Under the pieces are notes generated by a model, which was not told the origin of the DNA, ran no database searches, and saw only the letters and a list, made by a program, of their open reading frames with translations. Positions 37,460 through 45,982 of a stretch of DNA of 64,000 bases are shown in pieces (the stretch's first letter is position 1; each line of letters begins with the position of its first letter). Source of the stretch: Kitasatospora humi (GTDB taxonomy: Bacteria; Actinomycetota; Actinomycetes; Streptomycetales; Streptomycetaceae); contig NZ_JAJJPA010000034.1 of assembly GCF_020907985.1 (NCBI RefSeq), positions 1-64,000 on the forward strand, read 5' to 3'. A program made the position numbers and the translations under genes.

Positions 37460-39040
37460 TCAGTGGAAGAAGTGCCGGGTCCCGGTGAAGTACATGGTCA
37501 CGCCGGCCGCCTTGGCCGCCTCGACCACCAGCTCGTCACGGATAGACCCGCCCGGCTGCACGATCGCCCGGACGCCGGCGGCGATCAGGACCTCCGGGCC
37601 GTCCGGGAACGGGAAGAAGGCGTCCGAGGCCGCGTACGACCCGGCGGCCCGCTCCCCCGCGCGCTCCACCGCGAGCTTGCAGGAATCCACCCGGTTGACC
37701 TGGCCCATGCCGACGCCCACCGAGGCACCGTCCTTGGCCAGCAGGATGGCGTTGGACTTGACGGACCGGCAGGCCCGCCAGGCGAAGGCCAGCTCGGCCA
37801 GCTCGGCCTCGTCCAGCGCCTCGCCGGCGGCCAGCGTCCAGGTCGACGGGTCGTCACCGGGCGCGTCCACCTTGTCGACCTGCTGCAGCAGCACGCCGCC
37901 GCTGATCCGGCGGGCCTCCAGCCGCTCGCAGGGCGCCTCGGGGGCGCGCAGGATGCGCAGGTTCTTCTTCTTGGTCAGCACCTCCAGGGCGCCGTCCTCG
38001 TAGTCGGGGGCGACCAGCACCTCGGTGAAGATCGGGGCGATCTGCTCGGCCAGCGCCGCGGTGACCGTGCGGTTGACCGCGATCACGCCGCCGTAGGCCG
38101 AGACCGGGTCGCACTCGTGCGCCTTGCGGTGCGCCTCGACCACGTCCTGGCCGGTGGCGATGCCGCACGGGTTGGCGTGCTTGATGATGGCGACGGCGGG
38201 CTCGGCGTGGTCGTACGCGGCCCGGCGGGCCGCGTCGGTGTCCATGTAGTTGTTGTAGGACATCTCCTTGCCGTGCAGCTGCTCGGCGCCGGCCAGGCCG
38301 CCGGTGCCGTCGACGTAGAGCGCGGCCTTCTGGTGCGGGTTCTCGCCGTAGCGCAGCACGTCGGCGCGGTCCCAGGTGGCGCCGAGGAAGGCGGGGAACG
38401 ACTCCTCGGACTCGGTGTAGCCGGAGGTCTCGAACCACCGGGCCACCGCGACGTCGTAGGCGGCGGTGTGGGCGAACGCGGCGGCCGCCAGGCGCTTGCG
38501 GGTCAGCAGGTCGAAGCCGCCCCCGTTGACCGCCTCGAGCACGTCCGAGTAGCGGGCCGGGTCGACCACCACGGCCACCGACGGGTGGTTCTTGGCGGCG
38601 GCGCGGACCATCGACGGACCGCCGATGTCGATCTGCTCCACGCACTCGTCCGGGGTGGCGCCGGAGGCCACGGTGGCGGTGAACGGGTAGAGGTTCACCA
38701 CGACCAGGTCGAACGGCTCGACACCGAGCTCGGCCAGCTGCGCGCGGTGCGACTCCAGGCGCAGGTCGGCGAGGACGCCGGCGTGCACCCGCGGGTGCAG
38801 GGTCTTGACCCGGCCGTCCAGGCACTCCGGGAAGCCGGTCAGCTCGGAGACCTCGGTCACCGGCACCCCGGCGGCGGCGATCCGGCCGGCCGTGGATCCG
38901 GTGGAGACGATCGCCACCCCGGCGGCGTGCAGGCCCTGGGCCAGCTCCTCCAGCCCGGTCTTGTCGTACACGCTGATCAGGGCGCGACGGATCGGGCGGA
39001 CGTTCTCGGAGACGGGAGGGGTGGCGTGGGTGGCACTCAT
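37460..39040 (-). CDS. purH: Bifunctional AICAR formyltransferase / IMP cyclohydrolase
   Basis: Last two steps of IMP synthesis; 526 residues. The IMP cyclohydrolase (MGS-like) domain covers about residues 1-150 ([38 protein letters not shown]). The transformylase domain follows, with [11 protein letters not shown], the substrate-site Lys/His region, and the C-terminal DAFFPFPDG and [10 protein letters not shown] blocks. ATG 39040 ([10 protein letters not shown]) is chosen; upstream Arg/Ala codons are read from repetitive DNA. It lies 69 bp after purN on the same strand. Confidence 0.97.
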   Translation of the reverse strand: MSATHATPPVSENVRPIRRALISVYDKTGLEELAQGLHAAGVAIVSTGSTAGRIAAAGVPVTEVSELTGFPECLDGRVKTLHPRVHAGVLADLRLESHRAQLAELGVEPFDLVVVNLYPFTATVASGATPDECVEQIDIGGPSMVRAAAKNHPSVAVVVDPARYSDVLEAVNGGGFDLLTRKRLAAAAFAHTAAYDVAVARWFETSGYTESEESFPAFLGATWDRADVLRYGENPHQKAALYVDGTGGLAGAEQLHGKEMSYNNYMDTDAARRAAYDHAEPAVAIIKHANPCGIATGQDVVEAHRKAHECDPVSAYGGVIAVNRTVTAALAEQIAPIFTEVLVAPDYEDGALEVLTKKKNLRILRAPEAPCERLEARRISGGVLLQQVDKVDAPGDDPSTWTLAAGEALDEAELAELAFAWRACRSVKSNAILLAKDGASVGVGMGQVNRVDSCKLAVERAGERAAGSYAASDAFFPFPDGPEVLIAAGVRAIVQPGGSIRDELVVEAAKAAGVTMYFTGTRHFFH

Positions 39041-39109
39041 GCTCCCACCTCGCTGCGCTCGGCGGGCGCTTCGCGCAACGCGCACCTTCTGATGTTCCGT
39101 TCGCTGCGC

Positions 39110-39775
39110 TCACTCATGTGCCGGGATCCATACCTTTCGGTCTTCGATGCGGTGACCTTCGCGGGCCAGGCGGCCCACGACGTCGACGAGCAGCTGGCGC
39201 TCGACGGTCTTGATGCGCTCGTGCAGTGCTTCGCCGCCATCGGCGTGGTCGGCGTCGAGCACCTCGACGACGCCCTGCGCGATGATCGGCCCGGTGTCCA
39301 CGCCGGCGTCGACCAGGTGGACGGTGCAGCCGGTGACCTTCACCCCGTAGGCGAGGGCGTCGGTGACGCCGTGGGCACCGGGGAAGGCGGGCAGCAGCGC
39401 GGGGTGGGTGTTGACGATCCGGCCGCCGAAGGCGGCGAGGAACCGCGGCCCGAGGATCTTCATGAAGCCGGCCGAGACCACCAGGTCCGGCTGCCGCTCG
39501 GCGACGGAGGCGGTCAGCGCGGCGTCCCAGTCGTCCCGGTCCGCGTAGTCCTTGACCCGGTGGACGAAGGTGGCGATGCCCGCCCGCTCGGCCCGCTCCA
39601 GTCCGGCGATCGACCCCCGGTCGGCGCCCACCGCCACGATCTCGGCGCCGTACGCCGGATCGGCCGCGGCGTCGATCAGGGCCTGCAGGTTGGTGCCGGA
39701 ACCGGACACCAGGACGACCAGCCGGGCCGGACGGCCGGACGGGGGCGGGAAGACGGGCGAGGGTGCGGCGGCCAC
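39110..39775 (-). CDS. purN: Phosphoribosylglycinamide formyltransferase
   Basis: Uses 10-formyl-THF to formylate GAR in purine synthesis. From GTG 39775 the protein has 221 residues. The fold begins LVVLVSGSGTNLQALIDAA, and the catalytic Asn-His-Asp set is in NTHPALLPAFPG and LVDAGVDTGPII. Upstream in-frame starts would add a Pro-rich stretch lacking family similarity. First of the purN-purH pair; the pathway steps between the two enzymes are encoded elsewhere. Confidence 0.94.
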   Translation of the reverse strand: MAAAPSPVFPPPSGRPARLVVLVSGSGTNLQALIDAAADPAYGAEIVAVGADRGSIAGLERAERAGIATFVHRVKDYADRDDWDAALTASVAERQPDLVVSAGFMKILGPRFLAAFGGRIVNTHPALLPAFPGAHGVTDALAYGVKVTGCTVHLVDAGVDTGPIIAQGVVEVLDADHADGGEALHERIKTVERQLLVDVVGRLAREGHRIEDRKVWIPAHE

Positions 39776-40208
39776 GGGCGCGGGTCTCCGTATGTCGGGT
39801 GCCGTCCGCTGGTACATCCACCCGGTGGTGGGGCCACTGCGGACAGGCGGGAGGTCGGCGGTCGTCGGGGCCCCCGGCCCAAGGCCGGGGAGGATGCCGG
39901 TGCGCACGCGGCGCTGCGAGGCCCGGGAACCTGGGTGAGCTGCTGACCGTCACCACGATAACGGCTGGTTGAACGCGGGTTGTACCTGGGATTTGCTTGA
40001 CGCGCGTAGACGAACGGCGTCGGCGCTGCCGGGGCCCCGTCCGGCCCGGCCGACCGTTCCGAGCACCCCGCTGCCCCGGTCCGACCCCGGTCAACGGCAG
40101 GCCGACCGCACGGGTGTGGACGGCTGCGGGATCATGGGTCGCGGCGCCCGCGCGCGGGGGCCACCAGACGGGCGGTGACGCCCCCCGACGATGAGGACCC
40201 GGACCGAC
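39776..40208. other. Divergent intergenic region, purN / membrane protein
   Basis: About 430 bp. On the purN side it contains a perfect 8-bp stem CCCCGGCC/GGCCGGGG (39872-39890, loop CAA) about 100 nt before the purN start, which could attenuate transcription. No ZTP or purine riboswitch core was recognised. TATCGT on the minus strand near 39960 is a possible -10. No gene is supported. Confidence 0.4.
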
Positions 40209-40913
40209 ATGAGCAGCGGCAACAGCAGCGACGAGCGCAACCCCTTCGCGCCGCCGCCCCAGGACGCCCCGGAGCAGCCGTGGCAGCCGCGCCTCCCGCA
40301 GCAGGCGGGCAACTCCGGAGGCGGTCGGGCCGACGGTGACGGCGAGGACGGCGGGGAGCAGCCGGACAGCGGGCCGGGCCGCCCTCCGGTGCCGCCGCCG
40401 CACCCGTGGAGCCCCAACTGGCAGGGCGGTGGCGGTCCCGGATGGCCGGCTCCGCCGCAGGGGCCGCCGCAGCCGAAGTTCGACCCCACCGACCCGGTGC
40501 ACCGGCGCGCCCGGTACGGCCTGACCAGCGGCATGGCGGCGCTGTTCAGCGGCCTCTACGGCTTGCAGGAGCTGGCCCTGCTGTTCGGGGCGCTGGCGCT
40601 CTACTGGGGCATCAGCGCGCTGCGCCGCACCGGCACCCGGGAGCCGGCCGCCGGCGAGCCGGGCAACCCGACCGCCACTGCGCCGGCCGGCTGGCCCTAC
40701 GCCCAGCGCAGCCGCCCGCAGGTGCCGGCCGCGCTGGGCGGTCTGCTCACCGGCGGTGTGGCGGTGGCCCTGGTGCTGGGCTCCTTCCTGCTGCAGCTGG
40801 CCTACCGGCCCTACTACACCTGTGTGAACGACGCGCTGACCGTGCAGGCCACCCAGAGCTGCGACAACCTGGCCCCGGCCTGGCTGGTGAGCGCGACCGA
40901 CCAGCAGAACTGA
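40209..40913 (+). CDS. Proline-rich membrane protein of unknown function
   Basis: A 234-residue protein with a hydrophilic N-terminal half rich in Pro, Gly, Asp and Gln (to about residue 95). A hydrophobic stretch (ALFSGLYGLQELALLFGALALYW, near 113-135) and a second helix (LGGLLTGGVAVALVLGSFLLQ, near 175-195) follow. A short C-terminal domain contains two Cys (YTCVNDAL and QSCDNLA). No enzyme motif is seen. ATG 40209 is preferred; ATG 40191 is possible. It converges on the PerM-like gene. Confidence 0.75.
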   Translation: MSSGNSSDERNPFAPPPQDAPEQPWQPRLPQQAGNSGGGRADGDGEDGGEQPDSGPGRPPVPPPHPWSPNWQGGGGPGWPAPPQGPPQPKFDPTDPVHRRARYGLTSGMAALFSGLYGLQELALLFGALALYWGISALRRTGTREPAAGEPGNPTATAPAGWPYAQRSRPQVPAALGGLLTGGVAVALVLGSFLLQLAYRPYYTCVNDALTVQATQSCDNLAPAWLVSATDQQN

Positions 40914-40941
40914 GCCGGCGCCGGTCGGCGGCGGCATCCCG

Positions 40942-42312
40942 TCACCGCCCCGCCGTCGCCCACTCACCGTCCGCCTCCCCCGCGCGGGCCCGGCGCAGCA
41001 ACCACCAGCGCACCACCGGCGCCCCGGGGACGGCGAGCAGCAGGCACCACGCGGCGGCGGCCGGGCCGCAGCCGGCGGCCGGGCCGAGCCGCGCCATCCG
41101 GCCCGCGCCCAGTGCGCCGCCGGCCAGCCAGCCGGCCACCGCCACCCCGGCGGCCAGCAGCAGCGCGACCGCCGCCGCGGTGCGGGCGGTGGTGGCGTTC
41201 GACCAGGGCCCGTCCGGGTCGGAGTCCGGGTCGCCGGCGCCGTCCGGCGCCGTTCCGCCCGCCGCGGCGGCCCGCCCCAGCAGCGCGGCCACCGTCAGGG
41301 CGGCCAGCACCGGCACCGCCTGGGTCAGGTGCTGCCAGGCCGACCCGGACTCGGGGGTGAGCACCAGCAGCGGGAAGTCGGGCACCGGGCCGGGGTGCGC
41401 CCGACCGGCGGCCACCAGGCTGTCGCCGCCCAGCCAGAAGCCCGGGCCGAGCGCGTAGCCGACCGCCCAGAGCGCCGCGTTGGGCAGCACCAGCAGGCAG
41501 CAGAGCAGCAGTCCCAGCTGCCCGGCGAGGCTATCCGCGGCCACCTCGCGCACCACCACCTGGATGGCGACCGAGTGCACCGCGGCGGCGGCGGCCAGCA
41601 GCAGCGCACCGCCGGCCAGCAGCACCAGCAGCCCGGCACCGGCCGTCGGCAGCAGCACCCCCGCCGGCAGCGGCCGGCAGTGCTCCAGCCAGGCCCGCAG
41701 CCGGCGCGGCGACGCCTCCTGCGGCTCCCCGTCCACCGCCGGCGCGGGCACCAGCGGTCCGCGCCGCAGCCAGGCCGCCAGGCGCCGTCGCCCGGCCCGC
41801 CACCAGGCGGTCCCCCGGCGGGCGCCCAGGCAGGCGGCCGACCCGGCGAGCGCGGCGGCGGCCAGCAGGTCGGGCAGCGGCTGGGCGCGCAGCGCCCCGG
41901 CGCCACGGCAGCCGAGCGCGACCGGCAACGCGACCGCGAGGTAGCCCGCGCAGAGCGCCCCGCAGGCCGCCGCCGTGCGACCGGGCGGCGCCTGGGCGGC
42001 GACCCGGGCGGCGGCCTGCGCGATCAGCAGCACGCAGAGCGCGGTGAGGGTCAGCGGGGTGACCGAGAGCGGCGCGCCGCCCGGTTCCCGGACCAGCGGC
42101 CCGCCGTGGGCCAGCAGCCACACCGCGCCGGTCAGCCGCGCCGCGTCCGTGACGCCGTCCTGCGGCGGGGCCGAGAGCAGCCAGCAGCACAGCACCGGGA
42201 CGCCGGTGACCGCGAGCCCGAGCAGCGCCGCCTTGGCCCCGGCCGCCGCCGGCCCGCGGCCCGGCCGGGTGGCCGGGAACAGGGGTTGACGGCCGGTCAG
42301 ATGGTGCGTCAT
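40942..42312 (-). CDS. PerM-like (DUF6350) integral membrane protein
   Basis: A 456-residue protein with about ten hydrophobic segments. The NALLWAVGYALGPGFWLG-like region near residues 290-307 matches actinobacterial DUF6350, annotated as cell division protein PerM after the mycobacterial protein. Linkers are Arg- and Pro-rich. Function here is inferred from family only. ATG 42312 (MTHHLTGRQP) starts the protein; the longer frame to 42543 would overlap the sucD hairpin. It is upstream of purN but on the same strand with the membrane-protein gene between. Confidence 0.75.
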   Translation of the reverse strand: MTHHLTGRQPLFPATRPGRGPAAAGAKAALLGLAVTGVPVLCCWLLSAPPQDGVTDAARLTGAVWLLAHGGPLVREPGGAPLSVTPLTLTALCVLLIAQAAARVAAQAPPGRTAAACGALCAGYLAVALPVALGCRGAGALRAQPLPDLLAAAALAGSAACLGARRGTAWWRAGRRRLAAWLRRGPLVPAPAVDGEPQEASPRRLRAWLEHCRPLPAGVLLPTAGAGLLVLLAGGALLLAAAAAVHSVAIQVVVREVAADSLAGQLGLLLCCLLVLPNAALWAVGYALGPGFWLGGDSLVAAGRAHPGPVPDFPLLVLTPESGSAWQHLTQAVPVLAALTVAALLGRAAAAGGTAPDGAGDPDSDPDGPWSNATTARTAAAVALLLAAGVAVAGWLAGGALGAGRMARLGPAAGCGPAAAAWCLLLAVPGAPVVRWWLLRRARAGEADGEWATAGR

Positions 42313-42408
42313 GCCGCCATGGTCCACCCGGCGCCCGCGCCACTGCGCGCACCGGCCGTCGTGTCCCAGTAGGTCCGATGATCCGTCAAAGGCTCGACCG
42401 GCCCCGGA

Positions 42409-42450
42409 CGGCAGTGCGCCCCGGACCAACCGGTCCGGGGCGCACTGCCG
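42409..42450 (-). terminator. 19-bp perfect hairpin after sucD
   Basis: CGGCAGTGCGCCCCGGACC (42409-42427) and its exact complement (42432-42450) around AACC, 19 nt beyond the sucD stop. It is the longest stem in the window. Confidence 0.9.
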
Positions 42451-42469
42451 GTGCGTCAGCTGGTGCGGA

Positions 42470-43363
42470 TCAGCCGGCGAGCTTGCCGTAGAGCTCGCGC
42501 GCCAGGCGCGCGGTCTCGGACGGGGTCTTGCCGACCGCGACACCGGCGGCCTCCAAGGCCTCCTTCTTGGCGGCCGCGGTGCCCGAGGAGCCGGAGACGA
42601 TGGCGCCGGCGTGGCCCATGGTCTTGCCCTCGGGGGCGGTGAAGCCCGCGACGTAGCCGACGACCGGCTTGGTCACGTTCTCCTTGATGAAGGCCGCGGC
42701 CCGCTCCTCGGCGTCGCCACCGATCTCACCGATCATGACGATCAGCTTGGTCTCCGGGTCGGCCTCGAACGCGCGCAGCGCGTCGATGTGGGTGGTGCCG
42801 ATGACCGGGTCGCCACCGATGCCGACGGCGGACGAGAAGCCCAGGTCGCGCAGCTCGTACATGAGCTGGTAGGTCAGCGTGCCGGACTTGGAGACCAGGC
42901 CGATCGGGCCCGACTTGGTGATGTCGGCCGGGATGATGCCCGCGTTCGACTTCTCCGGGGAGATCAGGCCGGGGCAGTTCGGGCCGATGATCTGGGTCTT
43001 GTTGCCCTTCTCGCCGGCGTAGGCCCAGAACGAGGCGCTGTCGTGCACCGGGACGCCCTCGGTGATCACCACGGCGAGCGGGATCTCGGCGTCGATCGCC
43101 TCGACCACGGCGCTCTTGGTGAACGCCGGCGGCACGAAGATGACGGTGACGTCGGCACCGGTCTTCTCCATGGCCTCGGCGACGCCGCCGAACACCGGCA
43201 CCTCGGTGCCGTCCACGTCAACGGTGGTGCCGGCCTTGCGCGGGTTCACGCCACCGACGATCTTGGTGCCGGAGGCGAGCATGCGGCGGGTGTGCTTCAT
43301 GCCCTCGGAGCCGGTCATGCCCTGGACGATGACCTTGCTGTCCTCGGTAAGGAAGATAGCCAT
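42470..43363 (-). CDS. sucD: Succinyl-CoA synthetase alpha subunit
   Basis: Binds CoA and carries the phosphohistidine; 297 residues. The CoA-binding Rossmann part begins [21 protein letters not shown]. The phosphorylated His lies in [15 protein letters not shown] near residue 250, and [14 protein letters not shown] and [10 protein letters not shown] are conserved. It lies 18 bp after sucC and forms the catalytic heterodimer or heterotetramer with SucC, making ATP or GTP while converting succinyl-CoA to succinate. Confidence 0.97.
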   Translation of the reverse strand: MAIFLTEDSKVIVQGMTGSEGMKHTRRMLASGTKIVGGVNPRKAGTTVDVDGTEVPVFGGVAEAMEKTGADVTVIFVPPAFTKSAVVEAIDAEIPLAVVITEGVPVHDSASFWAYAGEKGNKTQIIGPNCPGLISPEKSNAGIIPADITKSGPIGLVSKSGTLTYQLMYELRDLGFSSAVGIGGDPVIGTTHIDALRAFEADPETKLIVMIGEIGGDAEERAAAFIKENVTKPVVGYVAGFTAPEGKTMGHAGAIVSGSSGTAAAKKEALEAAGVAVGKTPSETARLARELYGKLAG

Positions 43364-43381
43364 GGTTGTAAGTCCCCTTCC

Positions 43382-44554
43382 TTACTTGTTGGCCAGCTCG
43401 GCGGCGCGCTCGGCGGCGCCGTCCATGGTGTCCACCTGCTGCACCAGCGGGTGGTTGCGGTCGGTGAGGATCTTGCGACCCAGCTCCGCGTTGTTGCCGT
43501 CCAGGCGGACGACCAGCGGCTTGGTGACGGCCTCGCCCTTGGCCTCCAGCAGCTCCAGGGCCTGCACGATGCCGTTGGCGACCGCGTCACAGGCGGTGAT
43601 GCCACCGAAGACGTTGACGAAGACCGACTTGACGTCGGCGTCGCCCAGGATGATCTCCAGGCCGTTGGCCATCACCTCGGCGGAGGCGCCGCCACCGATG
43701 TCGAGGAAGTTGGCCGGCTTGACGCCACCGTGGTTCTCACCGGCGTAGGCGACGACGTCCAGGGTGCTCATCACGAGACCGGCGCCGTTGCCGATGATGC
43801 CGACCTCGCCGTCCAGCTTGACGTAGTTGAGGCCCTTGGCCTTGGCCTTGGCCTCCAGCGGGTTGGCCGCGGCGTGGTCGACCAGCGCCTCGTGCTCCGG
43901 CTGGCGGAAGTCGGCGTTCTCGTCCAGCGAGACCTTGCCGTCCAGCGCGATGATCGTGCCGTCACCGGTCTTGACCAGCGGGTTGACCTCGACGAGGGTG
44001 GCGTCCTCCTTGATGAAGACGGTCCACAGCTTCTGCAGCACCTCGACGACCTGGTCCGCGATCTCGGCCGGGAACTTGGCGGCCGCGACGATCTCGCGGG
44101 CCTTGGCCTCGGTGCAGCCCTCGTTCGCGTCGACAGCGATCTTGGCGAGCGCCTCGGGGTTCTCCTCGGCGACGACCTCGATCTCGACGCCGCCCTCCTT
44201 GCTGGCCATCGCCAGGAAGGTGCGGTTGGCGCGGTCCAGCAGGAAGGAGACGTAGTACTCCTCCTTGATGTCCGCGGTCTGGGCCAGCATCACCTTGTGG
44301 ACGGTGTGGCCCTTGATGTCCATACCGAGGATGGCCCCGGCCTTGGCGACGGCGTCGGCCGGGTCGGCGGCGAGCTTGACGCCACCGGCCTTGCCACGGC
44401 CACCGACCTTCACCTGAGCCTTGACGACGGCGCGGCCGCCGAAGCGCTCGGCGATCGCGGCAGCGTCCTCGGCCTTCTCGATGACCTCGCCGTCCAGCAC
44501 GGGCACGCCGTGCTTGGCGAAGAGGTCCCTCGCCTGGTACTCGAACAGGTCCAC
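43382..44554 (-). CDS. sucC: Succinyl-CoA synthetase beta subunit
   Basis: ATP-grasp subunit that sets nucleotide use; 390 residues from GTG 44554 ([17 protein letters not shown]). The ATP-grasp core includes [17 protein letters not shown] near residues 43-59 and [11 protein letters not shown] with [13 protein letters not shown]. The C-terminal ligase domain has [10 protein letters not shown]-like [20 protein letters not shown] precedes the start at about 9 nt. First gene of the leftward sucCD operon; 242 bp of leader lie between it and the vWA gene. Confidence 0.97.
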   Translation of the reverse strand: MDLFEYQARDLFAKHGVPVLDGEVIEKAEDAAAIAERFGGRAVVKAQVKVGGRGKAGGVKLAADPADAVAKAGAILGMDIKGHTVHKVMLAQTADIKEEYYVSFLLDRANRTFLAMASKEGGVEIEVVAEENPEALAKIAVDANEGCTEAKAREIVAAAKFPAEIADQVVEVLQKLWTVFIKEDATLVEVNPLVKTGDGTIIALDGKVSLDENADFRQPEHEALVDHAAANPLEAKAKAKGLNYVKLDGEVGIIGNGAGLVMSTLDVVAYAGENHGGVKPANFLDIGGGASAEVMANGLEIILGDADVKSVFVNVFGGITACDAVANGIVQALELLEAKGEAVTKPLVVRLDGNNAELGRKILTDRNHPLVQQVDTMDGAAERAAELANK

Positions 44555-44796
44555 GTGTGTTCGTCCTTGTTCGTGGTCGCGGATTGTGTCTCTACGAGCG
44601 TGCCACGGCAGGATCTTCGCTGCGGGTCGTCGGGGCGGTGCGGGTACGCAGAAGATACGGCCTTGCGGCCCACACAGCCACGGGCGCACACGTCAATCAA
44701 CACGCGCGTCACGTCCGTCTGGCAGGTTATCCCCGTGGGACGGGACTCCTTCACCCGGGACGGTTCCGTGCATGGTGAGAACCGTCACAACGAGTG

Positions 44797-45969
44797 TCAC
44801 TCGCCGTACCCCCGATCCTCCAGGGCGGCGGCCATCACCTCGGGGAACGCGTCCGGGGTGCAGGCGAAGGCCGTCACCCCGAGCGCGGCCAGCGCGGCGG
44901 CCCGTCCGTGGTCGTGGGCGGGGGCGCCCTCGTCGGAGAGCGCGAGCAGCACCACCACCCGCACGCCCGCCGCGGTCAGCTCCGCCACCCGGCCGAGCAT
45001 CCCGTCCCGGGCGCCGCCCTCGTAGAGATCACTGATCAGCACCAGCACGGTGTCCGCCGGACGGGTGATCCTGGACTGGCAGTAGGCCAGCGCCCGGTCG
45101 ATGTCGGTGCCGCCGCCGAGCCGGGTCGCGAACAGCACGTCGACCGGGTCGGCGAGGTGCTCGGTCAGATCGACCACCGAGGTGTCGAACACCACCAACC
45201 GGGTGGCCAGGGCCGGCATCGAGGCCAGCACCGCGCCGAACACGGCCGCGTGGACCACCGAAGGGGCCATCGAACCGGACTGGTCGACGCAGAGCACCAC
45301 CTCCTTGGCGGCGGCGCGCCGGGCCCGGGCGTAGCCGACCAGGCGCTCGGGCACCACTGTGCGCCGCTCGGGCAGGTAGTGCTTCAGGTTGGCCCGAACG
45401 GTGCGGTCCCAGTCGATGTCGTGCGGACGCGGGCGGGCACCGCGGGCACTGCGGTCCAGCGCGCCGGTCAGCACTGCCCTGGTCCGGTCGGCCAGCCGCC
45501 GCTCCAGCTCGGCCACCACCGCGGCGACCACCTCCCGGGCGCTGCGGCGGGTGCTCTCCGGCAGCGCCTGCCTCAGCGTCAGCAGGGTGGCGACCAACCG
45601 GACGTCCGGCTCGACGGCGGCCAGCACCTCCGGCTCCAGCAGCAGCCGGTCCAGGCCCAGCCTGGTGATCGCGTCCTGCTGGAGCAGCCGCACCACGCCG
45701 GTCGGGAAGTAGCTGCGGATGTCGCCCAGCCAGCGGACCACCTGCGGAGCGCTGCCGCCCAGACCGGCGGTGCGGCGGCCCCCGGGCTCGCCGGCGGTCG
45801 ACGGCTCGCCGCGGTAGACGGCGGCCAGGGCGCGGTCGACGGCGGCGTCCCGGCCGGTCGGTGTCCATCCGGTGCTCTCCGCCTCCGCGCCGAGCACCAG
45901 CCGCCAGCGGCGCAGCCGCCGCTCGTCGTCGGACAGTTCGCCGCCGGGTGCGGGGGTGGGACTGGTCAT
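44797..45969 (-). CDS. vWA domain protein of MoxR-associated cluster
   Basis: A 390-residue protein. The first 190 residues are Arg-rich and helical; the von Willebrand factor A domain begins near 220. The MIDAS metal site is visible as Asp229-x-Ser-x-Ser in VDQSGSM, a Thr in GGGTDID, and an Asp in ISDLYEGG. Such proteins usually partner MoxR-type AAA+ ATPases in metal-chelatase-like or chaperone complexes. ATG 45969 has GGAG at 7 nt and is 13 bp after the DUF5682 gene, so the two are coupled. The gene product appears cytosolic (no signal or helix). Confidence 0.88.
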   Translation of the reverse strand: MTSPTPAPGGELSDDERRLRRWRLVLGAEAESTGWTPTGRDAAVDRALAAVYRGEPSTAGEPGGRRTAGLGGSAPQVVRWLGDIRSYFPTGVVRLLQQDAITRLGLDRLLLEPEVLAAVEPDVRLVATLLTLRQALPESTRRSAREVVAAVVAELERRLADRTRAVLTGALDRSARGARPRPHDIDWDRTVRANLKHYLPERRTVVPERLVGYARARRAAAKEVVLCVDQSGSMAPSVVHAAVFGAVLASMPALATRLVVFDTSVVDLTEHLADPVDVLFATRLGGGTDIDRALAYCQSRITRPADTVLVLISDLYEGGARDGMLGRVAELTAAGVRVVVLLALSDEGAPAHDHGRAAALAALGVTAFACTPDAFPEVMAAALEDRGYGE

Positions 45970-45982
45970 GCGGGTGCTCCTG

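Noticed and set aside
39776-40000. A ZTP or purine riboswitch ahead of purN
   Set aside because: Only a simple 8-bp stem was found; none of the conserved core sequence of those riboswitches could be recognised.
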